This document shows, one piece after another, positions 36,685-45,100 of a stretch of DNA of 64,000 nt. The DNA is from Bifidobacterium sp. ESL0784. GTDB taxonomy: Bacteria; Actinomycetota; Actinomycetes; Actinomycetales; Bifidobacteriaceae. Numbering within the stretch: the stretch's first letter is position 1; each line of letters opens with the position of its first letter. The position numbers and the translations under genes are program-made. The stretch spans positions 1-64,000 of the forward strand of contig NZ_JAQTHV010000003.1 in NCBI RefSeq assembly GCF_029433295.1, in the 5' to 3' direction. The notes under the pieces were generated by a model. The model did not search any database. It was given only the letters and a program-made list of their open reading frames with translations, and was not told where the DNA came from.

Positions 36685-37728
36685 TCAGACGCTGATGACG
36701 TTCATCGGCATAGCGGAGTCGATCGGGAAATCCGGAGAGGAAGGCTCGACGCCGGCCTCGACCAGGTTGACGCCGAGCATGGCGACCATCGCACCGTTGT
36801 CGGTGCAGAGCTTGATCCGCGGGATGCGAACCTCCACACCGTGCTCCTTGCCGACCTCAAGCAGCTTGGCACGTAGTTGCGAGTTCGCAGAGAAACCGCC
36901 GCCGACGATCAACGTCTTGGAATCGTATTCCTCACAGCCGTGCATGGCCTTGTTCGCCAGCACCGTGGCCACGGAATCAGCGAGCGAGGCACAGACGTCA
37001 TCTACCGGAATCTCTTTGCCCGCGGCTTGTTGCGCCTCGACCCAACGGGCCACTGCGGTTTTGACCCCCGAGAAACTGAAATCGTAGGGATGGTCCTTGC
37101 CGGCTTTGCCTTTGGTGAGGCCTTGAGGAACCTTGATGGCGTGTGGATCGCCCAGCTGACCGTGCTTGTCGATATGAGGGCCTCCCGGGTAGGGGAACCC
37201 CAGCAGACGTGCGACCTTGTCGAAGCACTCCCCTGCGGCATCGTCAAGCGTCGTACCAACCACGTCGACATGACGGGCGACATCCTCGACGTGCAGCAAC
37301 GAAGTGTGGCCGCCGGATACGATGAGCGCCAACGTATCTTTGGGGAACGGTCCGAACTGCAGCTGGGTGACAGCGATGTGACCGATAACATGATTGATGC
37401 CGTAAATCGGCTTGTTAGCGGCCCATGCGAGTGCCTTGGCCCCGGAAACGCCGACCGCCAAGCAGCCAGCAAGACCCGGACCCGCCGAAACCGCTATGGC
37501 ATCCACGTCAGTAAGTTCCATATTCGCATCCGCCAACGCCTTGCTCACAACGGGCACGAACGCCTCGGCATGGGCGCGCGAGGCGATCTCCGGAATGACC
37601 CCACCGTATCGCGCATGCTCCTCCATCGAAGAAGCCACGACGTTGGAGACGAGCGTACGACCACGCACGATGGCCGCCGCGGTCTCGTCGCAGGTAGATT
37701 CGATGCCAAGTACTGTAGGTTCGCTCAT
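36685..37728 (-). CDS. tsaD: tRNA N6-threonylcarbamoyladenosine synthase TsaD
   Basis: TsaD, with TsaB and TsaE, installs t6A at position 37 of ANN-decoding tRNAs. The ASKHA signature GIESTCDETA is at 8-17, the metal His pair H113/H117 in INHVIGHIA, then SGGHTSLL, DDAAGECFDKVARLLG and CTDNGAMVA near the C-terminus. Length 347 is typical. It overlaps the rimI stop by 4 bases, so it is co-translated. A tRNA-Asn, one of its own substrates, is encoded next to it. Confidence 0.97.
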   Translation of the reverse strand: MSEPTVLGIESTCDETAAAIVRGRTLVSNVVASSMEEHARYGGVIPEIASRAHAEAFVPVVSKALADANMELTDVDAIAVSAGPGLAGCLAVGVSGAKALAWAANKPIYGINHVIGHIAVTQLQFGPFPKDTLALIVSGGHTSLLHVEDVARHVDVVGTTLDDAAGECFDKVARLLGFPYPGGPHIDKHGQLGDPHAIKVPQGLTKGKAGKDHPYDFSFSGVKTAVARWVEAQQAAGKEIPVDDVCASLADSVATVLANKAMHGCEEYDSKTLIVGGGFSANSQLRAKLLEVGKEHGVEVRIPRIKLCTDNGAMVAMLGVNLVEAGVEPSSPDFPIDSAMPMNVISV

Positions 37729-38354
37729 TGATTGTGCTCCATGTTCTGTTTCTCGCTGCCAAATCCCATGATATGCGGTTCGAGGTCCAACGCCATTTGC
37801 GTGGCGTCGACGTTTTCGGGCTGATAGTAATGCCGCAGTAGACCGATATCCGCAAATCCTCGACTACGATAAAGGCGTTTTGCCGGTTCATTGTCGACTC
37901 GGACTTCCAGCTTGATGCGACGGACATTGTAAAGACGTGCGTATTGGATCAGTCTATCGAGAAGTCCCTTGCCAATGCCGTTTCTCTGGAAGCGTCTGGC
38001 AACACCAAGGGTCAGGATTTCGGCTTGGCCATCGGCATGCCACATACCCGCGTAACCGCGGATGATCCTATCAGCCGCACCCCGTTGGACCTGTTTTAGC
38101 GGCTTTTGCTCACACGACGCATTACATACAGCAACAGCGAATGAACCTGCGGCATGACCATCATCGCCACTCTCAGTATTACTTTTGATGCCAGTAACAC
38201 CTACAACATCAGCAAGGTAAATTCTGGAAGCGTCTGCCACCTCGTGCTGCAACGTCTGCAAATCCCAAGCCTGCGAGCCGAAAAGCTCCGTTTCTAACTT
38301 GGAAGCGACCTCCAGTGCCCACTGCTGGTCAAGTTCGCCGAATTCGACAATCAT
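37725..38354 (-). CDS. rimI: GNAT acetyltransferase, RimI-like
   Basis: A GNAT-fold N-acetyltransferase in the slot where rimI sits between tsaB and tsaD; RimI acetylates the N-terminal residue of ribosomal protein S18 and others. The acetyl-CoA loop is LGVARRFQRNGIGKGLLDRL, followed by EVRVDNEPAKRLYRSRGF, the typical last helix and strand. The middle of the protein (about 45-95) holds a longer loop with acidic and Cys residues than in E. coli RimI. I start at the ATG at 38354, 7 bases past the tsaB stop. Confidence 0.88.
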   Translation of the reverse strand: MIVEFGELDQQWALEVASKLETELFGSQAWDLQTLQHEVADASRIYLADVVGVTGIKSNTESGDDGHAAGSFAVAVCNASCEQKPLKQVQRGAADRIIRGYAGMWHADGQAEILTLGVARRFQRNGIGKGLLDRLIQYARLYNVRRIKLEVRVDNEPAKRLYRSRGFADIGLLRHYYQPENVDATQMALDLEPHIMGFGSEKQNMEHNQ

Positions 38355-38361
38355 CGGGCAC

Positions 38362-39294
38362 TCAGGCCTTCGTGGCCCCGGCATGGTTCAAAACATGCTT
38401 CATCGGGTTAGGAACCGAGACATCCGGGCGACGCAGATATAGCGGTTCGACCGGCTTTATCTCACCCTTGCTAGCGCTGCCGGACTTGTCACCTACATCA
38501 TTTGAATTCTTGACGTCGATACCATTGTTGGATATCGCGCAGTCGGCAAAAATCTGCAGACCTGCCGATCCCGCATCCAATACAGAATGGTCGATGACGC
38601 AACCCAGCATCTCGCCGAAATTCTGCCATACTTCGGAATATTTCGAAGCGCCGTGGCCGACGATGTCGATACGGTATTGGCTCTGTGAAGTGGTTGCTTT
38701 GACAAGCTCTTGAACAGCCTGGTTGATACGTTCGACGATATGCTGGGGATAATCGATATCCATGCTGACTAACGCGGAAACGAAAGGCTGTGGATTTGCG
38801 CTTCCGTATTCCTGACTCGCAATATTTTCTTCCGCACGGGTCTCTTCATCGCGGTAAAGCGCGAAATAAAGCTGACGTCGGCGGGCGTCATTGACGGCCA
38901 ATGTCAGATGATGAACGTCTTGCTCGTCTGAAGTTTTATCTATCACATTAAGAAAATCACAAGCCTCAAGTCGCACATCACCCTGACGCTTCAGCTTCGT
39001 CATCCATGCCTGCGGCTCAAGGATGTCCTGGCCAAGCAATTGCGCGCCGGTGGCGTATGCGATGGACTTGGCCGCCACGACACCCGCACGAAGCCCCGTA
39101 AACGGAGCTGGACCGACGCCAGCGACGATGCGATCGAGACCCTGCGGGGTGAGCCCGGCCTGACCTACAGACTTGCCGATATTGACCTGCAGCTTTTCGA
39201 CATGGGTACGTGAATCGGTCTCCACAATGGGTTCGTGACCCAGAACCCCGACCGTCGAACCGAACGAAGTGTCGATGACCAACGTGTTCGTCAT
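38362..39294 (-). CDS. tsaB: tRNA t6A synthesis protein TsaB
   Basis: TsaB is the non-catalytic ASKHA partner of TsaD. The N-terminal signature is VIDTSFGSTVGVLG, then VAGVGPAPFTGLRAGVVAAK, the family core. The chain is longer (310) than the usual 230, with extra segments around residues 100-135 and a C-terminal tail of about 40 polar residues. AGGAGAG lies 7 bases before the ATG. It heads the tsaB-rimI-tsaD unit. Confidence 0.93.
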   Translation of the reverse strand: MTNTLVIDTSFGSTVGVLGHEPIVETDSRTHVEKLQVNIGKSVGQAGLTPQGLDRIVAGVGPAPFTGLRAGVVAAKSIAYATGAQLLGQDILEPQAWMTKLKRQGDVRLEACDFLNVIDKTSDEQDVHHLTLAVNDARRRQLYFALYRDEETRAEENIASQEYGSANPQPFVSALVSMDIDYPQHIVERINQAVQELVKATTSQSQYRIDIVGHGASKYSEVWQNFGEMLGCVIDHSVLDAGSAGLQIFADCAISNNGIDVKNSNDVGDKSGSASKGEIKPVEPLYLRRPDVSVPNPMKHVLNHAGATKA

Positions 39295-39473
39295 TTTGTT
39301 TCTCTCCTACCATTCCACGCTACCCATTCGGAGATGTTTTAATCGCCGAACCAAGTTCATGCCGTTGTTACTGTACAACGCTGACATAACCACAAACCCA
39401 ACACGTTTACAGTCAAGGTACAAAACGTCGACGCCTTCTCATAAAAGTTATGAAATGACTCTGTGATTTTTGT

Positions 39474-40070
39474 TTATTTCATCAAATCCAATTGTCGGTC
39501 GAAATCCTGCCAACGCTCGCCGACGGGCACGAACGTTACCGTCCGCATGCCGTCACCGGTCAATTCGACATTGCGATTGCTGATTTCTGCGGCAACGGTT
39601 TCCTTGTCGATTGGACGATCGATATGCACTTCGAGACGAACCTCGGCGAACGCAGAGGCCATCTGTTCGCCCCACTCCATCAGAACCACGGTTTGTTCGC
39701 CCGGATCTTCAAGCTCCTCGTCAAGTCCCAGCGATTCCAACTCGTCAAGCAGCCTGTCAACCGTATCCTGGCCCGGCGCGAAATCATTGCCACCAAGCCG
39801 GTAGGCATCGACATGAACCAAATGCGCCGGCGTACCATCGGCGAAACTGCCATCAAGTTCGCGTGCGATGGTGAAGGTAGGGGAAACAATCGGCTCCGCA
39901 ATGTGAAGTCCCGCACCGAAACCTTGTGCGAATGTCGTCTTGCCGGCGCCCAATGGCCCGGAGAGCAGCAGAACGTCACCGCCATGCACGCAAGTGGCCA
40001 CCTTCCTGCCGAGGTTTTGCATATCCTCACCGGTTGGCACATTAATCGAATACGATGATTCATCTTTCAT
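39474..40070 (-). CDS. tsaE: tRNA t6A synthesis ATPase TsaE
   Basis: TsaE is the small P-loop ATPase that drives t6A synthesis. Walker A is SGPLGAGKTT at 37-46. Thr and Glu blocks are SPTFTIARE and LVHVDAYRLGG, with MEWGEQM near residue 112-118 as the Walker B equivalent. Length 198 includes an acidic insert (about 90-105). The start overlaps the holA stop by 4 bases. It is separated from tsaB by 179 bases. Confidence 0.95.
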   Translation of the reverse strand: MKDESSYSINVPTGEDMQNLGRKVATCVHGGDVLLLSGPLGAGKTTFAQGFGAGLHIAEPIVSPTFTIARELDGSFADGTPAHLVHVDAYRLGGNDFAPGQDTVDRLLDELESLGLDEELEDPGEQTVVLMEWGEQMASAFAEVRLEVHIDRPIDKETVAAEISNRNVELTGDGMRTVTFVPVGERWQDFDRQLDLMK

Positions 40071-41056
40071 ACTGACATACGTCCTTTATGACTGATCAAT
40101 TCGATGGAGCGTTCCAACGCATACATCGGATCTCCCCCATTGGTCTTATTCTGCTCGTCGGCCCAAGCCAGCATTTGAATGCATCGGGAGAGTCCATCGG
40201 ATGTCCATCCGCTCAGTTGCCTCGTGGCGTTTCGCAGCACCCACGGATTGGTTTTGGCCTCGGCCTGGGAAATGCTGCCGGAACGCACCGCCGACGCCTT
40301 GGCCAGCGTTCGCAGTTTCATCGCCAGAGCACCTACCAGCGCTATGGGGTCGGTACCTTGGGCGACGGCCGCACGCATATCGATGATGGCTTTGGCATCT
40401 TTCCCTGCGAGCGCCGCATCGGCGACAGCAAACCCAGTGACTTCGGCGTTGCCGGTCAGGTATTGGTTCACCAGATCGAGACCGATCGGGTTGTCACCGA
40501 AATCGAAGCAAAGCTGCTCGCACATCGCAGCAAGTTCCCCAGTCTTCTCCCCTAACACGGCCACCAGCTGTTGGGCTGCGGCAGGATCGACACGACGGTT
40601 GCGGCGTTCGAAACATTGGATAACAAAGTTCAGCTTTGCATCAGCACGCTTGAGATCAGGAATGTCCTTCTTCTCTGCTCCTGCCTTGGCAAGACGGTCA
40701 ATGATTCTCTTGCCTTTCTGCCCGCCATCGTGTTGTGCGATAACCGTTCCGGACGCTTCGGAAGACCCCTTTGCCATAGAGGCGCAGTAATCGACCATGG
40801 TGTCCACCAATGCGTCATCGGCATTCTGGATGTGCCGGATGATGACGATGGAACTGGTGCTCAGCAAGGACGGGCTCACAGCCTCATCGAAGTCGTACCG
40901 ACTCGCCTCACTTGCGTCGAGTTCGATGATCTCGGCTTCCGGATCGCTCTTGGCGGCCTCGTCGCGGCAATCGCGGACCTGTTGAACGTTCAGGAATTCG
41001 TCACCGCCAATGACCAATACGAATCGGGTCTGCGGCTTGCTTCGTTTTCCGGCCAT
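40067..41056 (-). CDS. holA: DNA polymerase III subunit delta
   Basis: HolA opens the sliding clamp within the clamp loader. The N-terminal stretch VLVIGGDEFLNVQQV, the middle VIQCFERRNRRVDPAAAQQL and the C-terminal helical collar domain (GALAMKLRTLAKASAV, ALERSIELISHKG) fit the family. Length about 329. A GTG directly before the ATG is an alternative; the ATG has GAGG 6 bases upstream. It lies downstream of comEC as in many Gram-positives. Confidence 0.94.
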   Translation of the reverse strand: MAGKRSKPQTRFVLVIGGDEFLNVQQVRDCRDEAAKSDPEAEIIELDASEASRYDFDEAVSPSLLSTSSIVIIRHIQNADDALVDTMVDYCASMAKGSSEASGTVIAQHDGGQKGKRIIDRLAKAGAEKKDIPDLKRADAKLNFVIQCFERRNRRVDPAAAQQLVAVLGEKTGELAAMCEQLCFDFGDNPIGLDLVNQYLTGNAEVTGFAVADAALAGKDAKAIIDMRAAVAQGTDPIALVGALAMKLRTLAKASAVRSGSISQAEAKTNPWVLRNATRQLSGWTSDGLSRCIQMLAWADEQNKTNGGDPMYALERSIELISHKGRMSV

Positions 41057-41172
41057 CACATTCCTCGGTTCTTTCTATAGGCTGATCCAGTCGCCATCAC
41101 GGCAAAACCCCTACGACTTTCCATGATATTCAATGTGCTGTCACAGGTGGACATACGCCGTGTCCCCCCACA

Positions 41173-43080
41173 TCAATCAGGCTTCCAAAGTCGTTCGAAC
41201 ATTTGTTCGGTTTCTTTGAACCATATCGTTCCTTTGCTTCTCAACTGCACAAGATAACCATTGCTCCCAGCAACAGAATCTTCTTTATCATGCTTTTTCG
41301 CCATACCAGACAACGCTTCGAACATCAGAACCGCGCCGATTTCGCAAGCCACTACCATCAATGCCCCGCCGACTCCACCGGCCCACGGCATGGTGGCGCT
41401 CTGCGACCCACCAATGGTGTCAGCGCACCATTGCATCACCGACGTGCCGCAGCTGGACAGCCAGACAAGCACGAATGCAAAATGGGGCATTGATGACGCG
41501 AAGACCAAGCCTGCCAATCCGCTAAGGGTCGAGAAATCCACAAACGGTGCCACAATCAGGTTTGCAGGCACCGAAAGCAACGGCAATGTCGGAGTCATCA
41601 GCACTTGTATCGGCAGGGTGAAAAGCTGCGCGGCGATAGTCACCGACATGCCATCGGCAAGCAACGTTGGCAGCAATGCTGAAAGACGTTCCGCTAAAGG
41701 TTTTGCGCACAATACGATACCCAGCACCGAAGCGCAGGACAGCGCGAATCCATAACTTCTCGCCATCGCGGGGTTGACCAGTAGCACAAAGATGACCGTC
41801 CAGCTCAACGCGCTGATGGCCTGCGGCCTTCTGCCGATGAACATGGCCGACGCGGCAAAGAAACCCATAATCAGGGCTCGCATCACTGAGTCTGAAGGAT
41901 ACATGGCGCTCGCGAGCGCCGAATAGGCCAGCACCGTCAATATTGCGACGATTTGACGCGGCAGCAGGAACCGGGCGCAACCCGAACGGATCAGACTGCC
42001 GATCAGGGCAAAGTGCCCGCCTGAGACGGCCATCAGGTGCATGATGCCGGAATCCTTGAAATGCATCTCCAGCAACGTGGCGAACGTCGCATTGACGGGC
42101 TCACGCTTGCTCGTGCTTGCACCCATGAAATCCTGTCCCAACAGGCCTATTGTCAGCCCTGGAACCAACACGCGTCCTTGATCCGAAAGACCTTCCGTTA
42201 CTGAGAAGAATGAACGCTGCATGGAATCCACCAGCCGCTTTGCGGGTGGCGCCCGGTCGACCTCACGGGTCTGGGAATCGTCGTCAATCGTCAGCCAAAT
42301 CGGTCGCATACCATAGCGAGCAGCCTGGAGCGTGCCGGAAGTCCTGATGGTCTGCCCATCCGAAAGCCGCCCACATACTGGTTTGTTGGCATACAGGACG
42401 ATACGCGACCCGCTGGCTTGCCAGATGCCGTCGTGGCCGATATTGGAGAGGTGTGCATTCGCCTGGCAATCGGCCTGCCATGAGCTCGCAGCAGTGACCG
42501 GCGAGTCAAGACCGATACTCGCTTCAACCGTGCTGTCGCCTTCGCGCGCAAGTGCCATAGCCGGGTCGTGATAAGCCATGACATCCGCACTCATCGAAGC
42601 GATGAACGCTGCCAACGCAGAAAGCGCAAGCACGATAACCCAAATCTTCCGATTACCGCGAAATGTATGCAACACTTGCCACACTTTGTTGTTATCTGGA
42701 GCTTGGTTTGTCTTTGCGCTTTTTTCGTTTTCCCCAAACCAACGCCGGGACAGTGCCAGCAGAACAGCCAATCCGGCAAATAGAAGCACAAGCACCGCTG
42801 CTTGTGAAAGTGCTTCAATGCTCAGACCGCCAGACAACCGATTCGTCATTGTGCCTAATAATGATTGGGCATTCGAAGAGCTGCCAGATTTACTTTTACT
42901 TTGGCCGGCTGAAGCCTTGCTGTTTTGTTGCCCCGTGAGCAAAGCAAACACAACATGCGAAGAGAGAACGGCAGCCCACACGCACAACGCCACCGGGAGC
43001 ATTCGCCAGTCATGGCTGCCCTGCTCACCCCCTCGTTTGTCTGCAGAGGCTGTGTTTTGACAGGTCTCAGCATTTTTCAT
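41173..43080 (-). CDS. comEC: ComEC/Rec2-family DNA-uptake channel protein without nuclease domain
   Basis: The protein is a membrane channel for single-stranded DNA. An N-terminal helix pair and DUF4131-like soluble domain (to about residue 275) are followed by the competence domain with HLMAVSGGHFALIG near 345-358 and about eight helices. The usual C-terminal metallo-beta-lactamase domain is absent: the chain ends at 635 residues in a short basic tail with no H-x-H-x-DH. Its ATG overlaps the comEA stop by 1 base. Comparative work would tell whether loss of the nuclease is general in the genus. Confidence 0.9.
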   Translation of the reverse strand: MKNAETCQNTASADKRGGEQGSHDWRMLPVALCVWAAVLSSHVVFALLTGQQNSKASAGQSKSKSGSSSNAQSLLGTMTNRLSGGLSIEALSQAAVLVLLFAGLAVLLALSRRWFGENEKSAKTNQAPDNNKVWQVLHTFRGNRKIWVIVLALSALAAFIASMSADVMAYHDPAMALAREGDSTVEASIGLDSPVTAASSWQADCQANAHLSNIGHDGIWQASGSRIVLYANKPVCGRLSDGQTIRTSGTLQAARYGMRPIWLTIDDDSQTREVDRAPPAKRLVDSMQRSFFSVTEGLSDQGRVLVPGLTIGLLGQDFMGASTSKREPVNATFATLLEMHFKDSGIMHLMAVSGGHFALIGSLIRSGCARFLLPRQIVAILTVLAYSALASAMYPSDSVMRALIMGFFAASAMFIGRRPQAISALSWTVIFVLLVNPAMARSYGFALSCASVLGIVLCAKPLAERLSALLPTLLADGMSVTIAAQLFTLPIQVLMTPTLPLLSVPANLIVAPFVDFSTLSGLAGLVFASSMPHFAFVLVWLSSCGTSVMQWCADTIGGSQSATMPWAGGVGGALMVVACEIGAVLMFEALSGMAKKHDKEDSVAGSNGYLVQLRSKGTIWFKETEQMFERLWKPD

Positions 43081-43940
43081 CAGACCGTCACCTGATCGCG
43101 TATTTTCTCCAACGTCTTCTGCCCGATGCCCGAAACCTTGAGCAACTGGTCAACACTGGTGAAATGGCCGATTGACGACCGGTAGTCAATGATTTTCTGG
43201 GCCATCACAGGCCCCACGCCTTTGATCTGCTGCAACTGCGTACTGTCTGCGGTGTTGAGATTGACGAGATTGTTTCCGTTACTTGAAGCTCCTGCTTGCC
43301 TGTCGGGGTTCGTAGGAGTTGTGGTGCTGCGCGTAGCGCTATCCAGCCCCTCGTTTCCTGCGGATGTTGAGGAAGAACCAGCAGCCCCACCAGCTTTTGC
43401 GGCATTTCCTTGCGCCTGTCCGGAACCTTTCGTTTTCGATCCATTCACCACTGTTGAATTGATCGATGAGGCTTCCACCTGCTGCTTGTTGTAATTGATC
43501 GCCTGCGTCACCAGCATCGTCAGGCTCGCGCACAACGCCACCACCAGTATCAGAATCACCACAACCGCTTGTGTGGGTTTGAACACCAATCTTGGAAGGG
43601 TTCGTTGTCTGGAAGACGATCTGACGCTGGGACTCTCCTCCGTGTCCTCGTTCGAAGGCTTTTCTATAGCAGAATCGAAATCATCAATTCGAGAAGTGTG
43701 ATCGATATTTTCATCCTGTTTTTCAGGTTTGCTTTCCGATTCTTTCCCCGTCTCGACAAGCCAGCTATCGACGGGCGGCAACGGTGGAAGTCCGACACGC
43801 AGCAGATCCGCATCAAGACTTTGCCCGTTTTCATACGATTCATTTCCGGACACGACGGAAGGGTATAGCCGCGTCGTCAGAACCCGGCTCTTGTCTTGTA
43901 CCCTTCGGCCAAAATGATCGTCGTTGAGATGAATGCCCAT
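43080..43940 (-). CDS. comEA: ComEA-like DNA-binding membrane protein
   Basis: This DNA receptor has a cytoplasmic N-terminus of about 120 polar residues, a membrane helix at about 127-150 (AVVVILILVVALCASLTMLV), a low-complexity linker rich in Gly, Ser and Ala, and a C-terminal helix-hairpin-helix pair (LNTADSTQLQQIKGVGPVMA and VSGIGQKTLEKIRD). The cytoplasmic extension is longer than in Bacillus ComEA. GAAGG lies only 1 base before the ATG, but CATACT sits exactly 7 bases before it, so the mRNA may be leaderless. A SLBB domain is not visible. Confidence 0.92.
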   Translation of the reverse strand: MGIHLNDDHFGRRVQDKSRVLTTRLYPSVVSGNESYENGQSLDADLLRVGLPPLPPVDSWLVETGKESESKPEKQDENIDHTSRIDDFDSAIEKPSNEDTEESPSVRSSSRQRTLPRLVFKPTQAVVVILILVVALCASLTMLVTQAINYNKQQVEASSINSTVVNGSKTKGSGQAQGNAAKAGGAAGSSSTSAGNEGLDSATRSTTTPTNPDRQAGASSNGNNLVNLNTADSTQLQQIKGVGPVMAQKIIDYRSSIGHFTSVDQLLKVSGIGQKTLEKIRDQVTV

Positions 43941-43990
43941 ACCTTCAAGTATGACTGGCCAACACGCAAAAGTCGAGTCAAAACAACCAT

Positions 43991-44034
43991 TGTGGTCGAA
44001 TGATAGGGCTTATCCACATTTGAGGCGTGTCGCA
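43991..44034 (+). promoter_or_regulatory. Conserved 44-bp element upstream of comEA (copy B), with DnaA box
   Basis: Begins TGTGGTCGAATGA, has CCACA after 10 bases and ends GGCGTGTCGCA, matching copy A upstream of tag. It contains the perfect DnaA box TTATCCACA at 44010-44018. Another near match, TCATCCACA, lies about 40 bases further right. It lies 50 bases upstream of comEA, in the opposite orientation to the gene. Confidence 0.55.
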
Positions 44035-44090
44035 CCCTCAATCGCCGAATCATCCACATTCATACACAGTTACGGATGATGCCCATACTC

Positions 44091-44921
44091 TTATTTCCCA
44101 AGCAACAGGGCCTCGACATCCGCGGCCGACATGGCAAGAAATTCTTTGTCGATGCGCCCATCACGCATAAAGAACACCCTATCGGCACGGGCCGCGACCT
44201 GAGGGTCATGTGTGACCAGCAAACAGGTCTTCAGCCCGCTTTTCATAGCGGCATCAATAGCAGACAGTGTCTCATCCCGGGCCTTGGGGTCAAGATTACC
44301 GGTGGGTTCGTCGGCAAAGAGCACATCGGCCCGCATCATCAACGCGCGGGCTATGGCCACACGCTGACGCTGGCCGCCGGAAAGTGCGGAGACGTGCGCA
44401 TTGGCTAGACCTTCGTCGAGTCCCACGTAGGCGAGCGCCCGTCTCATGACATTCATATCGTATAGTTTCTTGTCAAGGCTCATCGGCAAAGTCACGTTTT
44501 CGGCGACGGTGAGGCTGTCGATGAGCATATAGTCTTGGAAAACAAACGCGAATTTCGTGCGTCTCAGCTTTGCCCGCTTCGTCTCCAGACTGCAGGCGAT
44601 GTCCGTGCCCGCGTACCAGACATGCCCGCTTTTTGGCCTGAGGATTCCGGCCAGCAGCTTCAGCGTCGTGGATTTGCCACAGCCTGATGCCCCGATAAGC
44701 GCAGTGATCTCGCCTTGCCGTAACGTAAAATCAAGCGGTCCGATTCCGGCTTGGTCACGTCTCGAGTTTTTCTCCTGACTATACGAGAAAATGACATCCT
44801 CGGATCGCAACACCTCATTGCTTCGAGTGTTCCCACCGGCTCCGTTTTCAGCCGAAACCTTCATGGATTCGCCTGGATACAAGGTCTCGTTTGTTTTTGT
44901 ATATCTGTTTGTCGTTGTCAT
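44091..44921 (-). CDS. ABC transporter ATP-binding protein (MacB/BceA type)
   Basis: ATPase partner of the permease at 45101. Walker A is GASGCGKST near residue 77-85, the Q-loop FQDYML near 128, the signature LSGGQRQRVAIARA near 186, Walker B VLFADEPTGNLD near 204 and the switch His VTHDPQVA. The N-terminal extension of about 35 residues is polar. GAGGAG lies 6 bases upstream of the ATG. The protein is the MacB/LolD/BceA kind, paired with FtsX-like permeases. A promoter may lie upstream (ATGACA near 44961-44966 on the minus strand with TATAGA nearer the gene). Confidence 0.93.
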   Translation of the reverse strand: MTTTNRYTKTNETLYPGESMKVSAENGAGGNTRSNEVLRSEDVIFSYSQEKNSRRDQAGIGPLDFTLRQGEITALIGASGCGKSTTLKLLAGILRPKSGHVWYAGTDIACSLETKRAKLRRTKFAFVFQDYMLIDSLTVAENVTLPMSLDKKLYDMNVMRRALAYVGLDEGLANAHVSALSGGQRQRVAIARALMMRADVLFADEPTGNLDPKARDETLSAIDAAMKSGLKTCLLVTHDPQVAARADRVFFMRDGRIDKEFLAMSAADVEALLLGK

Positions 44922-44956
44922 AATAATCTCCTCGTGTTTCTATAACCTAGTTTTCC

Positions 44957-44967
44957 GACACATTGTC
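44957..44967 (-). promoter_or_regulatory. GACA-n3-TGTC inverted repeat at the ATPase promoter
   Basis: GACACATTGTC overlaps a candidate -35 box (minus strand ATGACA) of the ATPase gene. It shares the ATGACA half-site with the larger palindrome upstream of the permease gene. Confidence 0.4.
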
Positions 44968-45006
44968 ATACGTTCAATAACATTCTCAGCACGCCCTTTA
45001 TAGGTT

Positions 45007-45025
45007 CGTCACATATCTTGTGACG
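45007..45025. promoter_or_regulatory. CGTCACA-n5-TGTGACG palindrome
   Basis: A perfect 7-bp inverted repeat with 5-base centre lies in the 179-base gap between the ATPase and permease genes. It is a plausible operator or weak hairpin. It differs from the ATGACA-type sites, so a second regulator is possible. Confidence 0.4.
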
Positions 45026-45100
45026 TGTTGACAGCACTTTTTTGAACCACAGATGCGGTTTGAACCATTGAAGTCGACTCTGGATTCAGATCTATGAACA

